Shown: positions 34,701 through 45,075, counted from the first letter of the stretch. The stretch: DNA of 64,000 nucleotides from Hydractinia symbiolongicarpus (GCF_029227915.1 NC_079880.1:31489501-31553500), one strand, 5' to 3'. Program-made: numbers and translations. The notes: generated by a model from the letters alone, not told the origin.

Positions 34701-37700
34701 TATTTTTGTATGTTAACAGTTTTTAACACGTGTGTAAAAAACACAATACAAGACGCAATCCGAACAAACGAACAAGATGTAACTAACTTTTAACGTAAAT
34801 GCCTGCTAACATTCACAACTTTTCTTTTGAAACCGTTTTTTCATCAATCACATCAAATTAAATCCAATAACTAGCAACATTATATTTCATGAATTGCTAC
34901 TTCAATAAACCAAAATTTGAAATTCAACAGTATAGTTGTATATTACCTTTTTTTCCGATTGTTTGCTCTGGGAGGTGTAAGACGGGTATGTCACAAGATC
35001 ATCGATATCACCACTGGATGCAGCACCTACAAAAAAGAAACAAGAGCAGAAGTTGGAAGAAGATGATCTAACCAATGATTAAATAAGATTATTTAACAGA
35101 TCAAGCATGTGCATGTCGTACTTTTTGTTTCATTGACCACTCACGCAAACTAATTTGTACGAGCTTTTGTGATCGCACGTGGATCGCTCACGCAGATTAA
35201 TTTATGTGAGCGATTTAGCGCTAGCGGGGGTAAATTTTCCCGACCGGGCCTGTAATGTAGTAAAATTTCTGTCGCATGCAGCAATTTCTTTCAGAATAAA
35301 CTCCTAAACAGTAAATACCTTGTTTACTAAACTTATTATCAAATACCAGTAATTTTGTTTTAGTGTTACGCTGGCGTCATTAAAAACAGAAAAAGTGATT
35401 CAATAATGTTCTAATCAACTACATGAAGTGTGAAATTATCCAGGCTTTTTCAGGAAGATATTCTGTAGATGTGTAGGGGAAAGCAGAAGTGCTTCTATTT
35501 GTGCTGCATTAATTAACATCTTATCACGTTTAGAATCTCCACAATAATATCAGATCTACATTTAGGGGCTATCACATGAGAAAAATCAGCCCGGCAAAGC
35601 AGGCAGACTCAGTTTGTCCAGATCTCACCTTCCTTAACAAATTCTCACAAAACACAACTTGCTATCACATGAGAACGGAGCTGGCGCAGCTAACCGGGAT
35701 GTCGCTTTGTAAAAGCAGGATACCGGCAAAACGGACTGAAAATTTTCTATATGACAGTTCCGACAAGGCGAACCGGGATCAATAGTATTGTAGTGCGCGT
35801 GTGCGATGTCTGTACAGGATAAACAAAATGGGCGAAAAGAAGACAAAGCCGTTTCAATGGCCTCGACTTCGATAGGGACAAACCTCTTCTATACTCCGGC
35901 TGGCTGCTATATACGAGGGTGGCATTGTGGAGTTATATGGTGCTGTTGACAGCAACAACTACATAGAAACATTGTCCCATGAAAAAAGTACTACAAATAA
36001 AAAAGGAAATGAAACTTCACAACTTGAGAATCAGTAAGGGAAAGAGTAGAGTGCAAGAAAAGATATAAGAAATCTTTCGAAAGCAATTATCACTGGTCCA
36101 AGATCTTGCAGTGGGAAAATTGTATTTACCCATTTTGATTCTCTGAAAAATATCTGGGGCAATGTGGAACCGTTACCAAACGGTGTAGATACTGAGAATA
36201 CAGTAACAATCGATTTGATTTCAACAACAACAACACACTACCAGGAATAGCTGACAATGAGAAAGGGGGTTCTACGGCCACTGAGGAGGATGTAATTTCT
36301 CCCATCTCAAAACATGTCAGCAGTAGTAACCAATCAGATAAAACAAAAACGAAAGTTTTCCATTTCAGCCCTAGTAGATAATAAACGTAAACATCTTAAA
36401 CGTGGCTTATCTGCGCTGCTCAGCTTAATAATATTTTGATTGATAAATCAAAAGAAGATGCGATGCTTCGCAGGGAAATGGCGGTTGCGATGAAAGAATC
36501 CACTAAAATTTTTTCATCTTCAGTAAAAAGGTTAAGATGGCTGAGAGAATTAGTAGATCGTTTTGAAAAATTAGCAGAAGTTATGTCTTTTCAAGCTTCT
36601 ACAAATCAAAACATGTTTTATCAAAATATACATCATCAGTTGACACCACCAATCCACCAGGGTTATTATCGGAGTATGTAAATAGTTTACATGGGCAAAC
36701 ACCCAATGGGGATAACTTCAGTCAACAAGGAACAAGTAAGATGAACTTTCAAGTGAGAACACAAAAAAAGGAAAGGTTCATGTTTTTGTCAATTTTGCAC
36801 AATATGTATATTGTTTTGTTACTATATACAAATATATATACAAATATTTTTTAAAAGCAATTTATAATCTTGACCATAAAAATCGATACTTTTTATATTA
36901 TAATTCTTATGATACATGCTTTTTTGTAACTTTTATGTAGTTAAAGATAGAAGTTGCTCCGTAGTTCCGATACTGCTAGTGAACTTGCAAATAGATACTG
37001 TAATTCTGTATTAATCTCTTAAAATCAAGTATATCTAGTTGGTTTTTCATGAGTTGCTTATAAGAAAAAACTTTTACGGATTTTCAGATTTTAATGTTTA
37101 CTACCCTTTTAAGAGAAGAAATTTTGGTGCGGAGAAAATTCGTAATATTGGTTAATATTTTCGAAATGTTACAAATTAAGTATATATTTAAATTCTTCAT
37201 GTTAAAGTTATCTCTAACGTTTTTCTCTCAATAATTCAACAAATCTCTCAATAACACGAAATTGAACCATACTCTTCATATTTTATTATCACTATACTAG
37301 TCAATAAAGCCCGTGGAAAAATCCACTTAGGCAAAGAGCAATAGAAAAGATCTGTCATTTAAATTTTGATGACATCAGCAAATATTTCATTATATTGAAT
37401 ACTGTCCTTTACCAAAAAAATTAACCTGGAAATGCAAAAAAGACCGTTTTCAAAAAAGTTCTTAAAATCTTACACAGAATGTCAAATGTGAAATCGCATG
37501 AAATACTCCCAAGAAAGCCCTACACAAAATGCAAAAACAATACCTTGCAAAGTGTAAAATCTAGTTGATAGAAAGTTTCAACATCAACAGTCAGAACACC
37601 GACTACAACAACACTAACAAATACAACACCGACAATAATAGTAAAGTTAGAAATAACACATCTCAAAATTTAAATTTAGTTAAACGATTGCGTTGAAAAC

Positions 37701-40700
37701 CTGCAATATTTTAATCCGAATTGTCAAAAGAGAAAGGCTTGCAAGAGCAAGCACTATTCAATTAAATTAAGTTTTAAACATTGTCCTTTCCCTAAAAGCT
37801 TTTACAAATGGTTATATATACAAAAAAACCATAGTTTGGAAAACGATTAAATCTAAAAATAAATTTAAATCTAAACAAATCATTTATTCGATTGCATACG
37901 ATCCTCTCCCACCTCCAAAAATTAATTTGCTAACAACACAAACTCATTTTTTTGGAATGATGATCCGTATTGCCCTTCACCAACCATTTTAAACCGAAAT
38001 GTCAAAAAAGCAATAAGGAAGGAGAAAATTTCAAATAAACAAATATCATTTTTTTGGAAACATTGTATACGGTCCGGTTTTTGGGGAGCACATCCAAATC
38101 AACAAAAATCATTCAGCATGTTGCACATTGCCTTTACCGATAAGTTTTCCACAAAAAAGGTTATGAAACACATCAAATTATAGAAAAATCAGTCATTTCA
38201 GTGCATACAGTGCTCACTCATTAGATGTAAAAAACAAAAACAGTTTCAGTCAAAACATTTAGCAATTTTTTTATCATCAACAAACATTTATTCCCACAAA
38301 ATTTTTTAAAATTCTTATAACAAACAAAAACGTGAAACTGTGGAATTTTATTCCAGCAAAAATGACATCACATATAGTGAGTCTCCTCAACAAAAGTTTA
38401 TAATACGAAATATAAAAAGATAATAGCTTACACAACAGCTTACAGTGAAGACCAATTCTACAAAAATTTGTTCTTTCGGTACATTGCATGTGATCTATTT
38501 CCACAAAAGTTTGCACAAAATTTATAAAAACAGAAGTTTGCAACACGAATAATATAAACGGACAAAAACACGATCCTCTCTTTAAAATTTTTAACCAAAA
38601 ATAAATTCCCCCTAAAAATATCAACAACCTTTTTAAAAATATCAACAACACTTGTAAAAATATCAACAACACTTGTAAAAATATCAATAACACTTGTAAA
38701 AATAACCTGGTAACTTACTGGCTGGCTGGCTCACAAAAGTTAAACTGGATGTCAAAACAAAACAGTAAAAATAAAACCAATTAACGCACACACATTAAAT
38801 TTTACAAAAACCTTCCTCTTTTCATAGTGCATGTGGCTTCCTGAAAACGTAAGAAAAATGATACTCTATGTTGGGCATAAAAATGTCTACACTATCCTAA
38901 AAGTTCAAAAATTCCTTGAAAGATTTTGTGGCTTGTTACATTATAATTATTGTTAAAAAACATTAGCTACAGTAGCTAGGACACCCAGTTAAATATAGTT
39001 AAAATTATGACATTTCAGAGTTTAACAAACCAAAATTTCCTCTTCCGCTAGCAAATTTTTTTGGTATCAAGCTAACAGCTTAGAGTAGCATTTTCAATTT
39101 TAGGTTAAATACATTAGTTACGCACCAGGGGACATATTAATTATCCGAAAAATGTAAACAAATATATGCCAGCTAACGCGGTTCTTTACTTTTTCTAAAT
39201 TCCAATCCACTTGAAACTCTAGCATTCATTTTCTATCTCCAACTTTACTTTACTACTTCTAGCTCCACTTTTCACTTCATGTATGCTTTTTTGAACCACT
39301 TTACCTTTTCAATTTTTGCACTTTTTTCAAGACGAAGGGACCGTTCTTTTGTTGTTGGTTTTGTGTCGAGGGTAACCAACCCTGTTCCGTAGTCAGCCGT
39401 TAAAATTAATTCAGCAAATCATTTGCATCATTTTGATCACGTGATGTAAAGAAAGTAAACCCGCTGGCAAAATGGACATACTATTGTCGGCGACTTTAAA
39501 GAAAATTTCGGCTAGATTAAAGAAAAATAAACACATCCCCTTTGCCTGTTACAGACAGACAGACGGGCCAATTTCCGTATTATTATAAAGATAACACATA
39601 TCTTCCTATTTTGTTATTAATATCTTGTTTTTAATTTTTAAATTAAACTTGTCCCGTGATCATAACAAATGTAAATAATGAAATTGTTATGTACATATCT
39701 TTAAACAAAACTTGCAAACTGATTAGTGATAATTCTGTGTGTTACGTTCTCATCATCGGAGTTGCATAAAAATATAGGAACTGGAAAAGGTTTGTAGGCT
39801 CTTTCATTTTTCTTGCATTGGTTTTCATTAACATACAAATTATGCTACTCACACATGCTTAAACAACAACTGGGATATTTTCCAAAGTTAGATCCATTTT
39901 TGTGTCAATATATACCACGGGGATTTCAGCCTACCAAAAATACCTTTTTTCCGGATTTCTAGCTGTGCTAAGCATGATATTGTAGGTAACTTCTTCATTG
40001 TTACTGAAATAACTGCAAATTTCTTCAAACAACGGATCTAACTCGCTTCGGTATAAACAAAAGTTCTTTTTCCTAAGTTTCTGGCATGTTCGATCCTGAT
40101 TTGATATTTTTTCACCATCGCTCTGTTCGATCTGCATATAGTGTGCTCCTTTTTTTCTTTCCATTTTTCGTTGATTTAACAGACTTTTGCGTGTTGTGAC
40201 CATTTTCTTTTTGAGAGAAAAAATTACATCTAACGCTGTTGGGAATTCTATATGCTGCCCTCGTCATAAAGGTAGCAAGCTTTGAATCTGTTGACATGCA
40301 GTCTGTACAGAGGATATAGCTGCAATTTTAAGAGCTGCGGATACGTTTTCTTTCCCTTCTGTCATTTTATAAGCGGGAAAATTGAAATAAAAACACTTTT
40401 TAGCCTGATCTGAGAAAATTCCATATGATACCATGCTGATTACAGCCTGCCTAACCGAGCCAACCCCGCTAACCAGGCTCGTGTGATTAGCCCCTCAGTA
40501 GTGTGAGGTTTGAGGTTTGTGATGCTACTGCATCCCTCCCTTGAAAAAATCCTAAAGAATTGTTTATAAGAAAAAAAACCATCTAACCTCGTGTTTTATT
40601 ATTTCAGTCCTTGGGATTCTTTCTTCGAAGTCAGAAAAATATCTAAAAACATTGTAAAAATATTGGATATTTAGAAATTCTTTTTCTTTCCTTTTTTTTA

Positions 40701-42956
40701 ATATGATTGCAAAGGTAGAAAAGGACAATAAACACCCTGAGCACTTACAGGGGGTAGTTATTTAGCACTTAGAGGTAACATTTCTTACCAAAAAAACGCA
40801 AACACGCCTAAGCTCTCACCCCTATTGTATTTAAATTTACAAAATCTATATGCCAGAAAGATTTATGAATCATTATTTTGAGAATAAAAATTAAATTTGT
40901 ACATAATTTTGAAAAACGTTTGATGTTCTGCTAACGAATTTATGAGACCTTAAGTTTTTCATCAACAAAAATAAAAAGTGAAGGTGTTAAATTTTAGATT
41001 TTAACTCATTGATTTAGTTTTAAATCACAGTTCAACTCCTTTTCCCACTCAATCAAAGTTCATCCGACTGATATAACATTATAATATGAAGCAGTTGAGA
41101 TAGCATTTTTGGTAATTGGTACAAGATCTTACTTTACTCCGATTTGTTGATGATGAGTGAGCTGATTTGAAATTTTTTTAAGATCTATAAGATAAAAAAA
41201 ACAAGATAAGTCTGGCAAACAATTTTCCAAGCCTATATTAAGCTACAAATGATAACCTGCCAATGTTTTAATTCCATCATCTGCAAATTTTTTTGCAGCC
41301 ACTGGTCTAAAAATTTATGGAAAGTCAATTACATTTATGAATTTTACGTAATTTAAAGAATATAGTATGTTCTGACCTTACCCAATCCCAGAAACTCTTG
41401 TCAAGAACGTGATAGTAGCATTCGAATCGTCAGCTTTAATCTAGTGTTGGAAAGTACAGTTTTGTTTTGGATTACATGTATAAAGAAATCATTTTTTGTC
41501 CTATCTGGTATTAAGTGAACACGATCTCGCATAGCAATAGAAAAAATGGTTTCAAGGCACTCTCTATTCTTAGGCATATACATAGTGTTATGTACACCGG
41601 CATCACAAAATGTGCATGGAAAATCTATCTGGTATTTATGGGTGTGCACATCTGTTAACTGGCTTATTTATACCTTTTCTAGCTTTTCTAATTTCCCAGT
41701 CCTTATAAACTCATCTATTTTTTTCTCAATTGCAGCACCAATTCCAGGCTAAAAAAAAACTTGTCAAATCATCACTATTTTACTGACAAGTAGAAGAAAA
41801 AATTAATGGATTTTATGGAATGTTAGTATTAATCAAATCTGCAAAGGTCAATAAAACAGCATGAAGTGAGAAATGGTGAAAACTTAAAAAAGTAGCTTCT
41901 CTATTGTAACGCCTTCATAAACGCAGACTTGTTTAAATAAAAAGCAATGAAATCGTTTTCTTTTAAATCACATAATTGTTCTGCTAAATTAGCTTTTTTG
42001 TAAGCCCTATTATCTGTGAAATTTGTGCAAATTTTAAACTAAATTTATCCAAACTCCGTGGGCGAGCCAACTAGTCATAAACATTCTAAATTTTTACACA
42101 AAATAGTAGAAAAGAAAGAACTGGTAAAAGTTGTCAATACTCATGGTAATAAGGAATTTTTAAAAAATTAAACAAAAAAATCATACACACAAGTTTTTTT
42201 GCTTCTTTACCACTTGTTATTTTGACTGGGTGTGCTGCTAATACTGATGAAGCTTTCCTGAATAAAAATGTAACATTTAGACAATTTGATAAATGGTCGT
42301 AAAAATAAAATATACTGCTCTGCAATGTTTTTTTATAATAACAGCTGTTATAGATATAATGACTCAAAATAAAACAAAATGAAACCTATGTCAAAAGCAT
42401 GCTCCCAGCCTCATGACCCAAGTTTCGAAAGTATCATTTTTTAGGATCATTTAGGAAAACATTATAAACTTAAGGTAGGGACGTATGTACATTGAAAGAA
42501 TACAAACACCTACCGATACGCTTTATATTTAAACATGTTGCGAGAAACATTTTTCTCATACTCGGCTAATTCTATAAAAAAGAATGTTTTTATATGTAGT
42601 AGAATAAAGAAAATTACGAAGTACAAACAGAAAGATAAACTCAACCAGTTACGAAGTCTTAGATTTAGAATCTAAAGCTTTTTCTCCTCCAAAGAATATG
42701 CCTAACAATACAACTTGAAATGGAATAAAAATAAAATTCTTCTATTTTTTAATATGATTTCTTGCATAGTGGGGGCACCTTAAAAAATCCTTATTAAAAT
42801 GTTTGAGTAAAGGTGTAAATATAAACGGATGCAATTTAAATTAATTAATCGATTACCCATGTTTCTATGGCACATAGTTTCATAGTAAAACATACCATGT
42901 AAAAACCCACAGAACTCTGAGTTGACATTTTCTGCTGGAGCTTTTCGTTTACTCAT
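16448..42956 (-). CDS. POLB: DNA polymerase beta (base-excision repair), spliced, with defects
   Basis: Nuclear repair polymerase that removes the 5' deoxyribose phosphate and fills the gap. Exons (minus strand): 1 42896-42956, 2 42514-42571, 3 42191-42257, 4 41674-41748, 5 41382-41440, 6 41257-41306, 7 41133-41184, 8 40588-40642, 10 34947-35026, 11 33725-33811, 12 33533-33582, 13 33325-33447, microexon 16755-16771, last exon 16448-16500. Borders are GT/AG with matching phases. It starts [12 protein letters not shown]; the lyase lysine is in IEKKIDEF; helix-hairpin-helix [10 protein letters not shown]; metal-binding aspartates in SSGDIDDL and RRLDVR; nucleotide-binding LYFTGSDVF. Exon 9 (the GS-x-RRG segment) was not found. 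TGA at 33574-33576 sits where Cys is expected, and one A appears lost at 16463-16468. It may be a dying copy or contain sequence errors. Confidence 0.8.
16914..17801 (+). repeat. Left inverted arm of the composite
   Basis: Starts with the AAGCC...GGCTT hairpin and shows the same order of landmarks as the right arm: ATATGGGGGAACAAAATCC near 16995, the cytosine-poor middle, CATCAAAGATGGCGC near 17485, GCCTGGATAAG near 17685, the CTAT repeats near 17725-17755 and the CCGCCTTCGCTGGCG end. Confidence 0.7.
18193..21660 (+). pseudogene. BEL/Pao LTR retrotransposon remnant (gag-pol)
   Basis: The order is that of a BEL/Pao polyprotein. The late gag region ([16 protein letters not shown]) and zinc knuckle ([13 protein letters not shown]) are in 18193-18726. 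The aspartic protease ([11 protein letters not shown]) is in 18751-19059, the A17-type region with GWILFGEKN to 19450, reverse transcriptase fragments ([22 protein letters not shown]) from 19600, and RNase H-like [10 protein letters not shown] near 20740. The integrase zinc-binding and core region ([22 protein letters not shown]) runs to 21660. The start of gag and both LTRs are missing, and stops and frameshifts occur throughout. The integrase is cut by a LINE and resumes at 23579-23660. Confidence 0.75.
21661..23578 (+). mobile_element. 5'-truncated LINE with reverse transcriptase
   Basis: An open frame without stops up to a TAG near 23393 encodes about 575 residues: reverse transcriptase with [29 protein letters not shown] and YADDN at about residue 300, then the usual C-terminal region ending in a Cys-rich CKCNCDEC. 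There is no endonuclease, so the 5' part is lost. The 3' end is a (GAAA)-type simple repeat at 23547-23580. It interrupts the BEL/Pao integrase between two adjacent codons. The type is jockey/CR1-like by motif; the clade is not certain. Confidence 0.8.
23868..24772 (-). repeat. Right inverted arm of the composite
   Basis: Reverse-complement counterpart of 16914-17801 with small substitutions and indels. It differs at several CTAT repeat units and has a small insertion near 24355-24390. Divergence between the arms is visible but modest, so the element is not brand new. Confidence 0.7.
24773..25939. other. AT-rich intronic stretch
   Basis: I see no gene, splice signal pair or clear repeat other than short AT-rich runs. 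Confidence 0.5.
26850..27018. mobile_element. 169-bp MITE with 17-bp perfect inverted ends
   Basis: TATAGATGACTTGCTAT at 26850-26866 is the exact reverse complement of 27002-27018. An inner inverted pair (GCAGGCAAA and TTTGCCTGC) lies symmetrically inside. The matching repeat copy at 37296-39592 lacks this segment, so it is a later insertion. A flanking TA is compatible with a Tc1/mariner-type target duplication. Confidence 0.75.
27482..27571. repeat. 90-bp foldback near the LINE 5' end
   Basis: TCGGTAAAAAAAGTCGGCAAA (27482-27502) pairs with TTTGCCGACTATTTTATTACCGA (27549-27571), leaving a loop of about 46 bases. It could be a small MITE or a structural element of the LINE leader. Confidence 0.5.
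27682..27805 (+). pseudogene. SAP-domain fragment
   Basis: One frame reads [18 protein letters not shown], then a stop, then RKADLIKKV. This is the two-helix pattern of a SAP DNA-binding domain with one in-frame TGA. SAP domains occur in several transposon-encoded proteins of invertebrates. It lies in the leader of the LINE and is not joined to its protein. The fragment is short, so the call is tentative. Confidence 0.4.
28317..31631 (+). CDS. Intact LINE polyprotein: signal peptide, 2A-like motif, PHD finger, endonuclease, reverse transcriptase
   Basis: The first ATG in the long frame is 28317 in the context ACCATGG, giving 1,104 residues. Residues 1-22 look like a signal peptide or membrane segment ([20 protein letters not shown]). 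Residues about 68-78 read [11 protein letters not shown], a 2A-like sequence with Gln where Pro is usual. A PHD-type zinc finger follows ([19 protein letters not shown]; residues 85-130). Next is an APE-type endonuclease with GDININL near 319-325 and SDHDG near 386. The reverse transcriptase has [23 protein letters not shown] and YADDT near 831-835. There are no stops or shifts, so it could be active. It is of CR1/Rex-like type by domain order. Confidence 0.85.
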   Translation: MVTTMSYAVILITSLITLCIDFNDSIETIEINGTIVKGDRSYSYVIKRGKARVSYYNNTCATFNIILQSGDVETNQGPKPQATKCIKCRATIRRNQKQLACEMCFNQTHAKCADTNLTHSIMNCIPVKWTCTDCTHLLMPFARENDLNSTISSTISGATYSSHQHALHEHYQKLRVLHINTQSMTSNFNDLLVLLDDHPFDIVCLSETWLKNNANFLEYVRIPGYSMEYVNRDQIRGGGVGIYVNSLIKYRIRKDINDMYENLEHIWIEVDGRNKHSKLLLGVIYRSERIISFSDWLTKFEDLITYIQTTWDGLLLITGDININLLKPECCQVRQYNNILSAFNLKQIVSKPTRTTPLSATLIDHMIINNNTKIAHTDVLPCETISDHDGPYAIINIKYDKFKPRYKMIRDERQFDRESFVSDFSNLPISVIYAIGDPEEKVEILHKFMQDCIDRHAPLRRTKITRPPSPWIHTLNIKSDQTKRNKLRKLAHETNDQMIWNEFRQLKNSVKKKIKKAKVSFYRKALSSKNSKEVWNTINRILHPPSKPLHFDADSVNTFFAGTAERVTGSIPKSEIDLKEVLQTLPPSTSKMFQLRHVKYEEVLKELKGLRNDISTGFDDIPVKYVKLLANEISSVLTHIINTCIEKKCFPCQWKVARVAPIPKVNVPTSIKELRPISILPILSKVFERLILTQMIIFIDEKSLYSETMSGYRKGHSSTTLLMKLRTDIKEAMSKNEISLVVLADFSKAFDTVQYETTMRKLNQIGFSKEFVELILSYLCGRKQIVRINDKTSEFCNVTSGVPQGSILGPVIFNLYVTDLEMNLTMSTLQYADDTTLFTSTKLNNLAKAKEQINGDISQLQRWSTNNNLVLNKEKTKLMVFSTSQMSKRHNLNDLDCTDIKLDDFQIERVPTWSVLGVKLDEHLSWNDHVQSVVSCCHGILSILRKLKRMAPFKLRKQLAEMLVLSKLDFNDTVYIPLTAIQIRKLHKVMICAASFVWNKYSHTEDITRLGWLPIKQRREWHLMITAFKSVHQNNWPKYLKNEIVVHKRTLRNADEIRLKTSLRKNTFEDVTTTSFNRLPKDIRSIKKLITFKRETKLFLLKEI
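33047..33324. other. Short intronic stretch
   Basis: Between repeat copy 1 and POLB exon 13. It contains a tandem pair of a 19-bp unit (GTACTTCTTCTAAATTTTT) at about 33104-33141 and no gene. Confidence 0.4.
33325..35026 (-). CDS. POLB: POLB exons 10-13: catalytic palm and thumb
   Basis: Exon 10 carries SSGDIDDL with the two metal-binding aspartates. Exon 11 carries [11 protein letters not shown] and SKFM. Exon 12 carries the third aspartate (RRLDVR) and the in-frame TGA. Exon 13 carries [15 protein letters not shown] and [14 protein letters not shown]. Splice sites are GT/AG and phases agree (80, 87, 50 and 123 bp). Exon 12 is short compared with vertebrates, lacking a few loop residues. Confidence 0.85.
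35563..35800. repeat. MITE-like segment with AGGGGCTATCACATGAG end
   Basis: GGGGCTATCACATGAGAA occurs at 35565 and its core again at 35661. The segment is rich in CCGGC-type motifs typical of one short non-autonomous family. A related end in inverted orientation (AGGGGCTAATCACACGAGCC on the minus strand) lies at 40470-40495. The borders are approximate. Confidence 0.35.
36060..36681 (+). pseudogene. Decayed Myb/SANT- or MADF-like protein gene
   Basis: Frames on the plus strand read [33 protein letters not shown], then after a stop and a frame change [20 protein letters not shown] final open stretch follows with [20 protein letters not shown] and [10 protein letters not shown]. Such a tail of charged helix is common in mobile-element-linked Myb/SANT-like proteins of cnidarians and fish. 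I could not assign the N-terminal DNA-binding region with confidence. The gene is broken and lies inside a POLB intron on the opposite strand. Confidence 0.35.
37296..39592 (+). repeat. Unclassified repeat family, copy 2
   Basis: Same family and orientation as 25940-33046 but uninterrupted. It begins with ACTAGTCAATAAAGCCCGTGG, carrying a perfect hairpin GTGGAAAAATCCAC, and ends TCCGTATTATTATAAAGATA. A minisatellite lies inside. There is no coding frame. Confidence 0.6.
38609..38703. repeat. Minisatellite, about 20-bp unit, 4-5 copies
   Basis: A unit close to ACTTGTAAAAATATCAACA repeats with few changes. The antisense frame across it gives repeated LLIFLQV, which is an artefact of the repeat. 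Confidence 0.7.
39931..40365 (-). pseudogene. Unknown gene fragment with one stop
   Basis: From an ATG at 40365 one frame runs about 144 codons with a single TGA near 40265. It reads [18 protein letters not shown], later [17 protein letters not shown] and [14 protein letters not shown]. Codon pattern and length stand out against the AT-rich intron. I do not recognise the family. It may be a mobile-element or retrocopied fragment. Confidence 0.3.
41133..42956 (-). CDS. POLB: POLB exons 1-7: lyase domain
   Basis: These seven exons form the 8-kDa lyase domain and the start of the fingers. Peptides in order include [80 protein letters not shown] and [10 protein letters not shown]. Their lengths (61, 58, 67, 75, 59, 50 and 52 bp) stay in phase across every junction, and none has a stop. 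Introns are 70 to 440 bp. This part is under coding constraint by appearance. The flanking upstream sequence 42957-44480 shows no further exon. Confidence 0.85.
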
Positions 42957-44484
42957 TTTTACATCAACAAAAGAAAACGACTGAATGCCAGGAATAGAAT
43001 TTCATACTAAAATAATTATAATTTTAATTGTTTAAAAGAAAGCAAAATTGTTGGATAAAGACCACCACTACTAGGAAAATATGGCATTATGTTTCCATGA
43101 TGACAGAGAAGTAATAGATTGGCAACAATTTTATATAAGTCGGCAATGGAAAAGCGTTACAAAAACTAATTTCTTGCCTGATCCACATTTCGCTGAAATA
43201 TTATTTTAACAATTTTACAAAAATCTGACTTAAAAATCATAAGAATACAGCAAACATTAAAAAACAATAACTAATAAAATTTATAAAAATGCCTAATATT
43301 GAAAAAATACGTATGCGTTTTTTGCTAATTTTGCTAATAATATATTTTGTACAAAAATAATAATATCCATAAAAGAAATTACATCTATAAAAATATACAC
43401 CTAATTTAACTATTATAAATTTGGATTGTTTGTTGGTATTTAACTTGACAAACAAACAAACAAAGATATAATTAACCAAATCAAAAAATGAATTTGACAA
43501 AAAAAACAATTGACAAAAAACAAAATATAAATGCAAAAAGGTATCTGCCAAAATTTTTTTCCAAGTTAGGTATTTAAAATTCTGCAAATTTTATAAATAT
43601 TCTCTCTGTTTTTATATTTTTATCCTTTCTTAATTTCATAAATACAACTTCTAGGACTTTCCCTGAATCACTAATTATTTTTTTATTATGGTTAAAGATA
43701 ATATGCAATGACATAAGCGAAAAAGCTCTCAGCAGCGAGGAGCCCGAACACAAGATAAAACAGTGAGAATAAAATTAATTACATAGCTTTTTATAATAAG
43801 CACGCACACGGAAAACAGGCATTCGTTACATTATTTTACGTAATATGTTGATGATAAACGAATTCCAACTCAAAAGTTTCAAACTAAATTTTTTTAGGTA
43901 GCTAACCAGCTTTTTACACATGTTTAGCATCTTTTAAAAGTTACTATAAAAACTTATCTGTTCGTGTAGGTTACGCTAAATAATACATCTTACTTATAAG
44001 TGAATAAAAGATTATACAGACAGAGGCTTTCATTTCAGCTAGCCAGCCTGGTGGTTCCCTCACCTGTTTCTACCATTTTGCTTTTTTTAGGGGAATTATT
44101 GTTATTGTGGGTAAAATTATTAGATATTTACCGGAAAAAAACAGCTGGGTAATTTTTGCTTTGCCCTTATATAATCGCATATTATCTTTAACCTTTAAAA
44201 ATTAGTGACTAATTTTATAAAAGGAAACTTCAGGAAAATTACTTCCTTTAAAAGCTAAGTTTATCACAATTTTAAAAATTAGCAACTTTTGCATTCCATC
44301 TCAATTTGTTTCTTTTTGCTTCTGTAAAAGAAATTTCCTTACAGTTATTGCTGTCATAAATTGCCGCTGCATTTGTTTATATATATGCTCATTTAATATC
44401 TTTCAATATGGCCTCACATATTAGAGATGGTAAAAATAACGAAAATGTGATGGTAAACATACAAAATATTAATGTAGATAAACT
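42957..44484. other. Upstream region of POLB and downstream of a Rab gene
   Basis: AT-rich with no supported frame. The POLB promoter should lie just above 42956, but I see no clear core promoter element. Confidence 0.4.
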
Positions 44485-45075
44485 TCAACAACATTTAGAA
44501 TGCTTTTTAGGAGGAATTTTAACTAATGGTTTTAAACCACCAGAAGAAAAACCTTGATTTTCTGCAGGTAGTCGCCGACTTATATCTTCAAACAAATAAT
44601 TTACATTATCAGATGTCAAAGCAGACACTTCTGCAAAAGCAGCATCGATACTTTCAGCATATTCCAAACCAGTTTCTAAACTCACTTCTCTTTGATCTTT
44701 TAAATCACTTTTATTTCCAGCTATAGAAATAACAATATTTGAAGGACCATATAATTTCAACTCTTTGACCCACAATTTTGCCTTCTCAAATGTACTTTTC
44801 TTTGTTAAATCATAAACAACTATAGCAGCAGCTGCTCCTCTGTAATACATTGGTGCCAGAGCTTTATATTTTTCTTGACCTGCTGTGTCCCATATTTGAT
44901 ACTTAAATGCTTTGTCACCAACATTAAACGTTTTTGACATAAACGATGCACCAATTGTTGCAGTGGTATGCAAATCAAACTGATCACTAACAAAACGTAA
45001 TACTAAACAAGACTTGCCGACACCACCATCTCCAACTAAACACAACTTGATCTCTCTCAATGACCTATATGCCAT
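44485..45075 (-). CDS. Rab GTPase, Rab22/Rab31/Rab5 group, copy A
   Basis: An intronless, intact gene for 196 residues. The nucleotide-binding loops are GDGGVGKS (15-22), the effector region TIGASFMSK typical of the Rab5/Rab22/Rab31 branch, WDTAGQEKY with the catalytic Gln, and GNKSDL. The usual SAK box is SAL. The C-terminus ends KCC for double geranylgeranylation. Such proteins control early endosome traffic. A second gene of the same length lies 2.3 kb away on the same strand and is about 85% identical by eye, so this is a tandem pair. The lack of introns beside the many-exon POLB suggests a retrocopy that was then duplicated. Confidence 0.85.
   Translation of the reverse strand: MAYRSLREIKLCLVGDGGVGKSCLVLRFVSDQFDLHTTATIGASFMSKTFNVGDKAFKYQIWDTAGQEKYKALAPMYYRGAAAAIVVYDLTKKSTFEKAKLWVKELKLYGPSNIVISIAGNKSDLKDQREVSLETGLEYAESIDAAFAEVSALTSDNVNYLFEDISRRLPAENQGFSSGGLKPLVKIPPKKHSKCC

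Noticed and set aside
38277-38693. 138-codon antisense frame with repeated LLIFLQV
   Set aside because: Produced by the 20-bp minisatellite; no coding signal.
38609-38703. CRISPR-like array
   Set aside because: The units are contiguous with no unique spacers; it is a minisatellite in an animal genome.
41401-41649. 82-codon antisense frame
   Set aside because: It overlaps POLB exon 5 in a different frame and otherwise covers the intron between exons 4 and 5.
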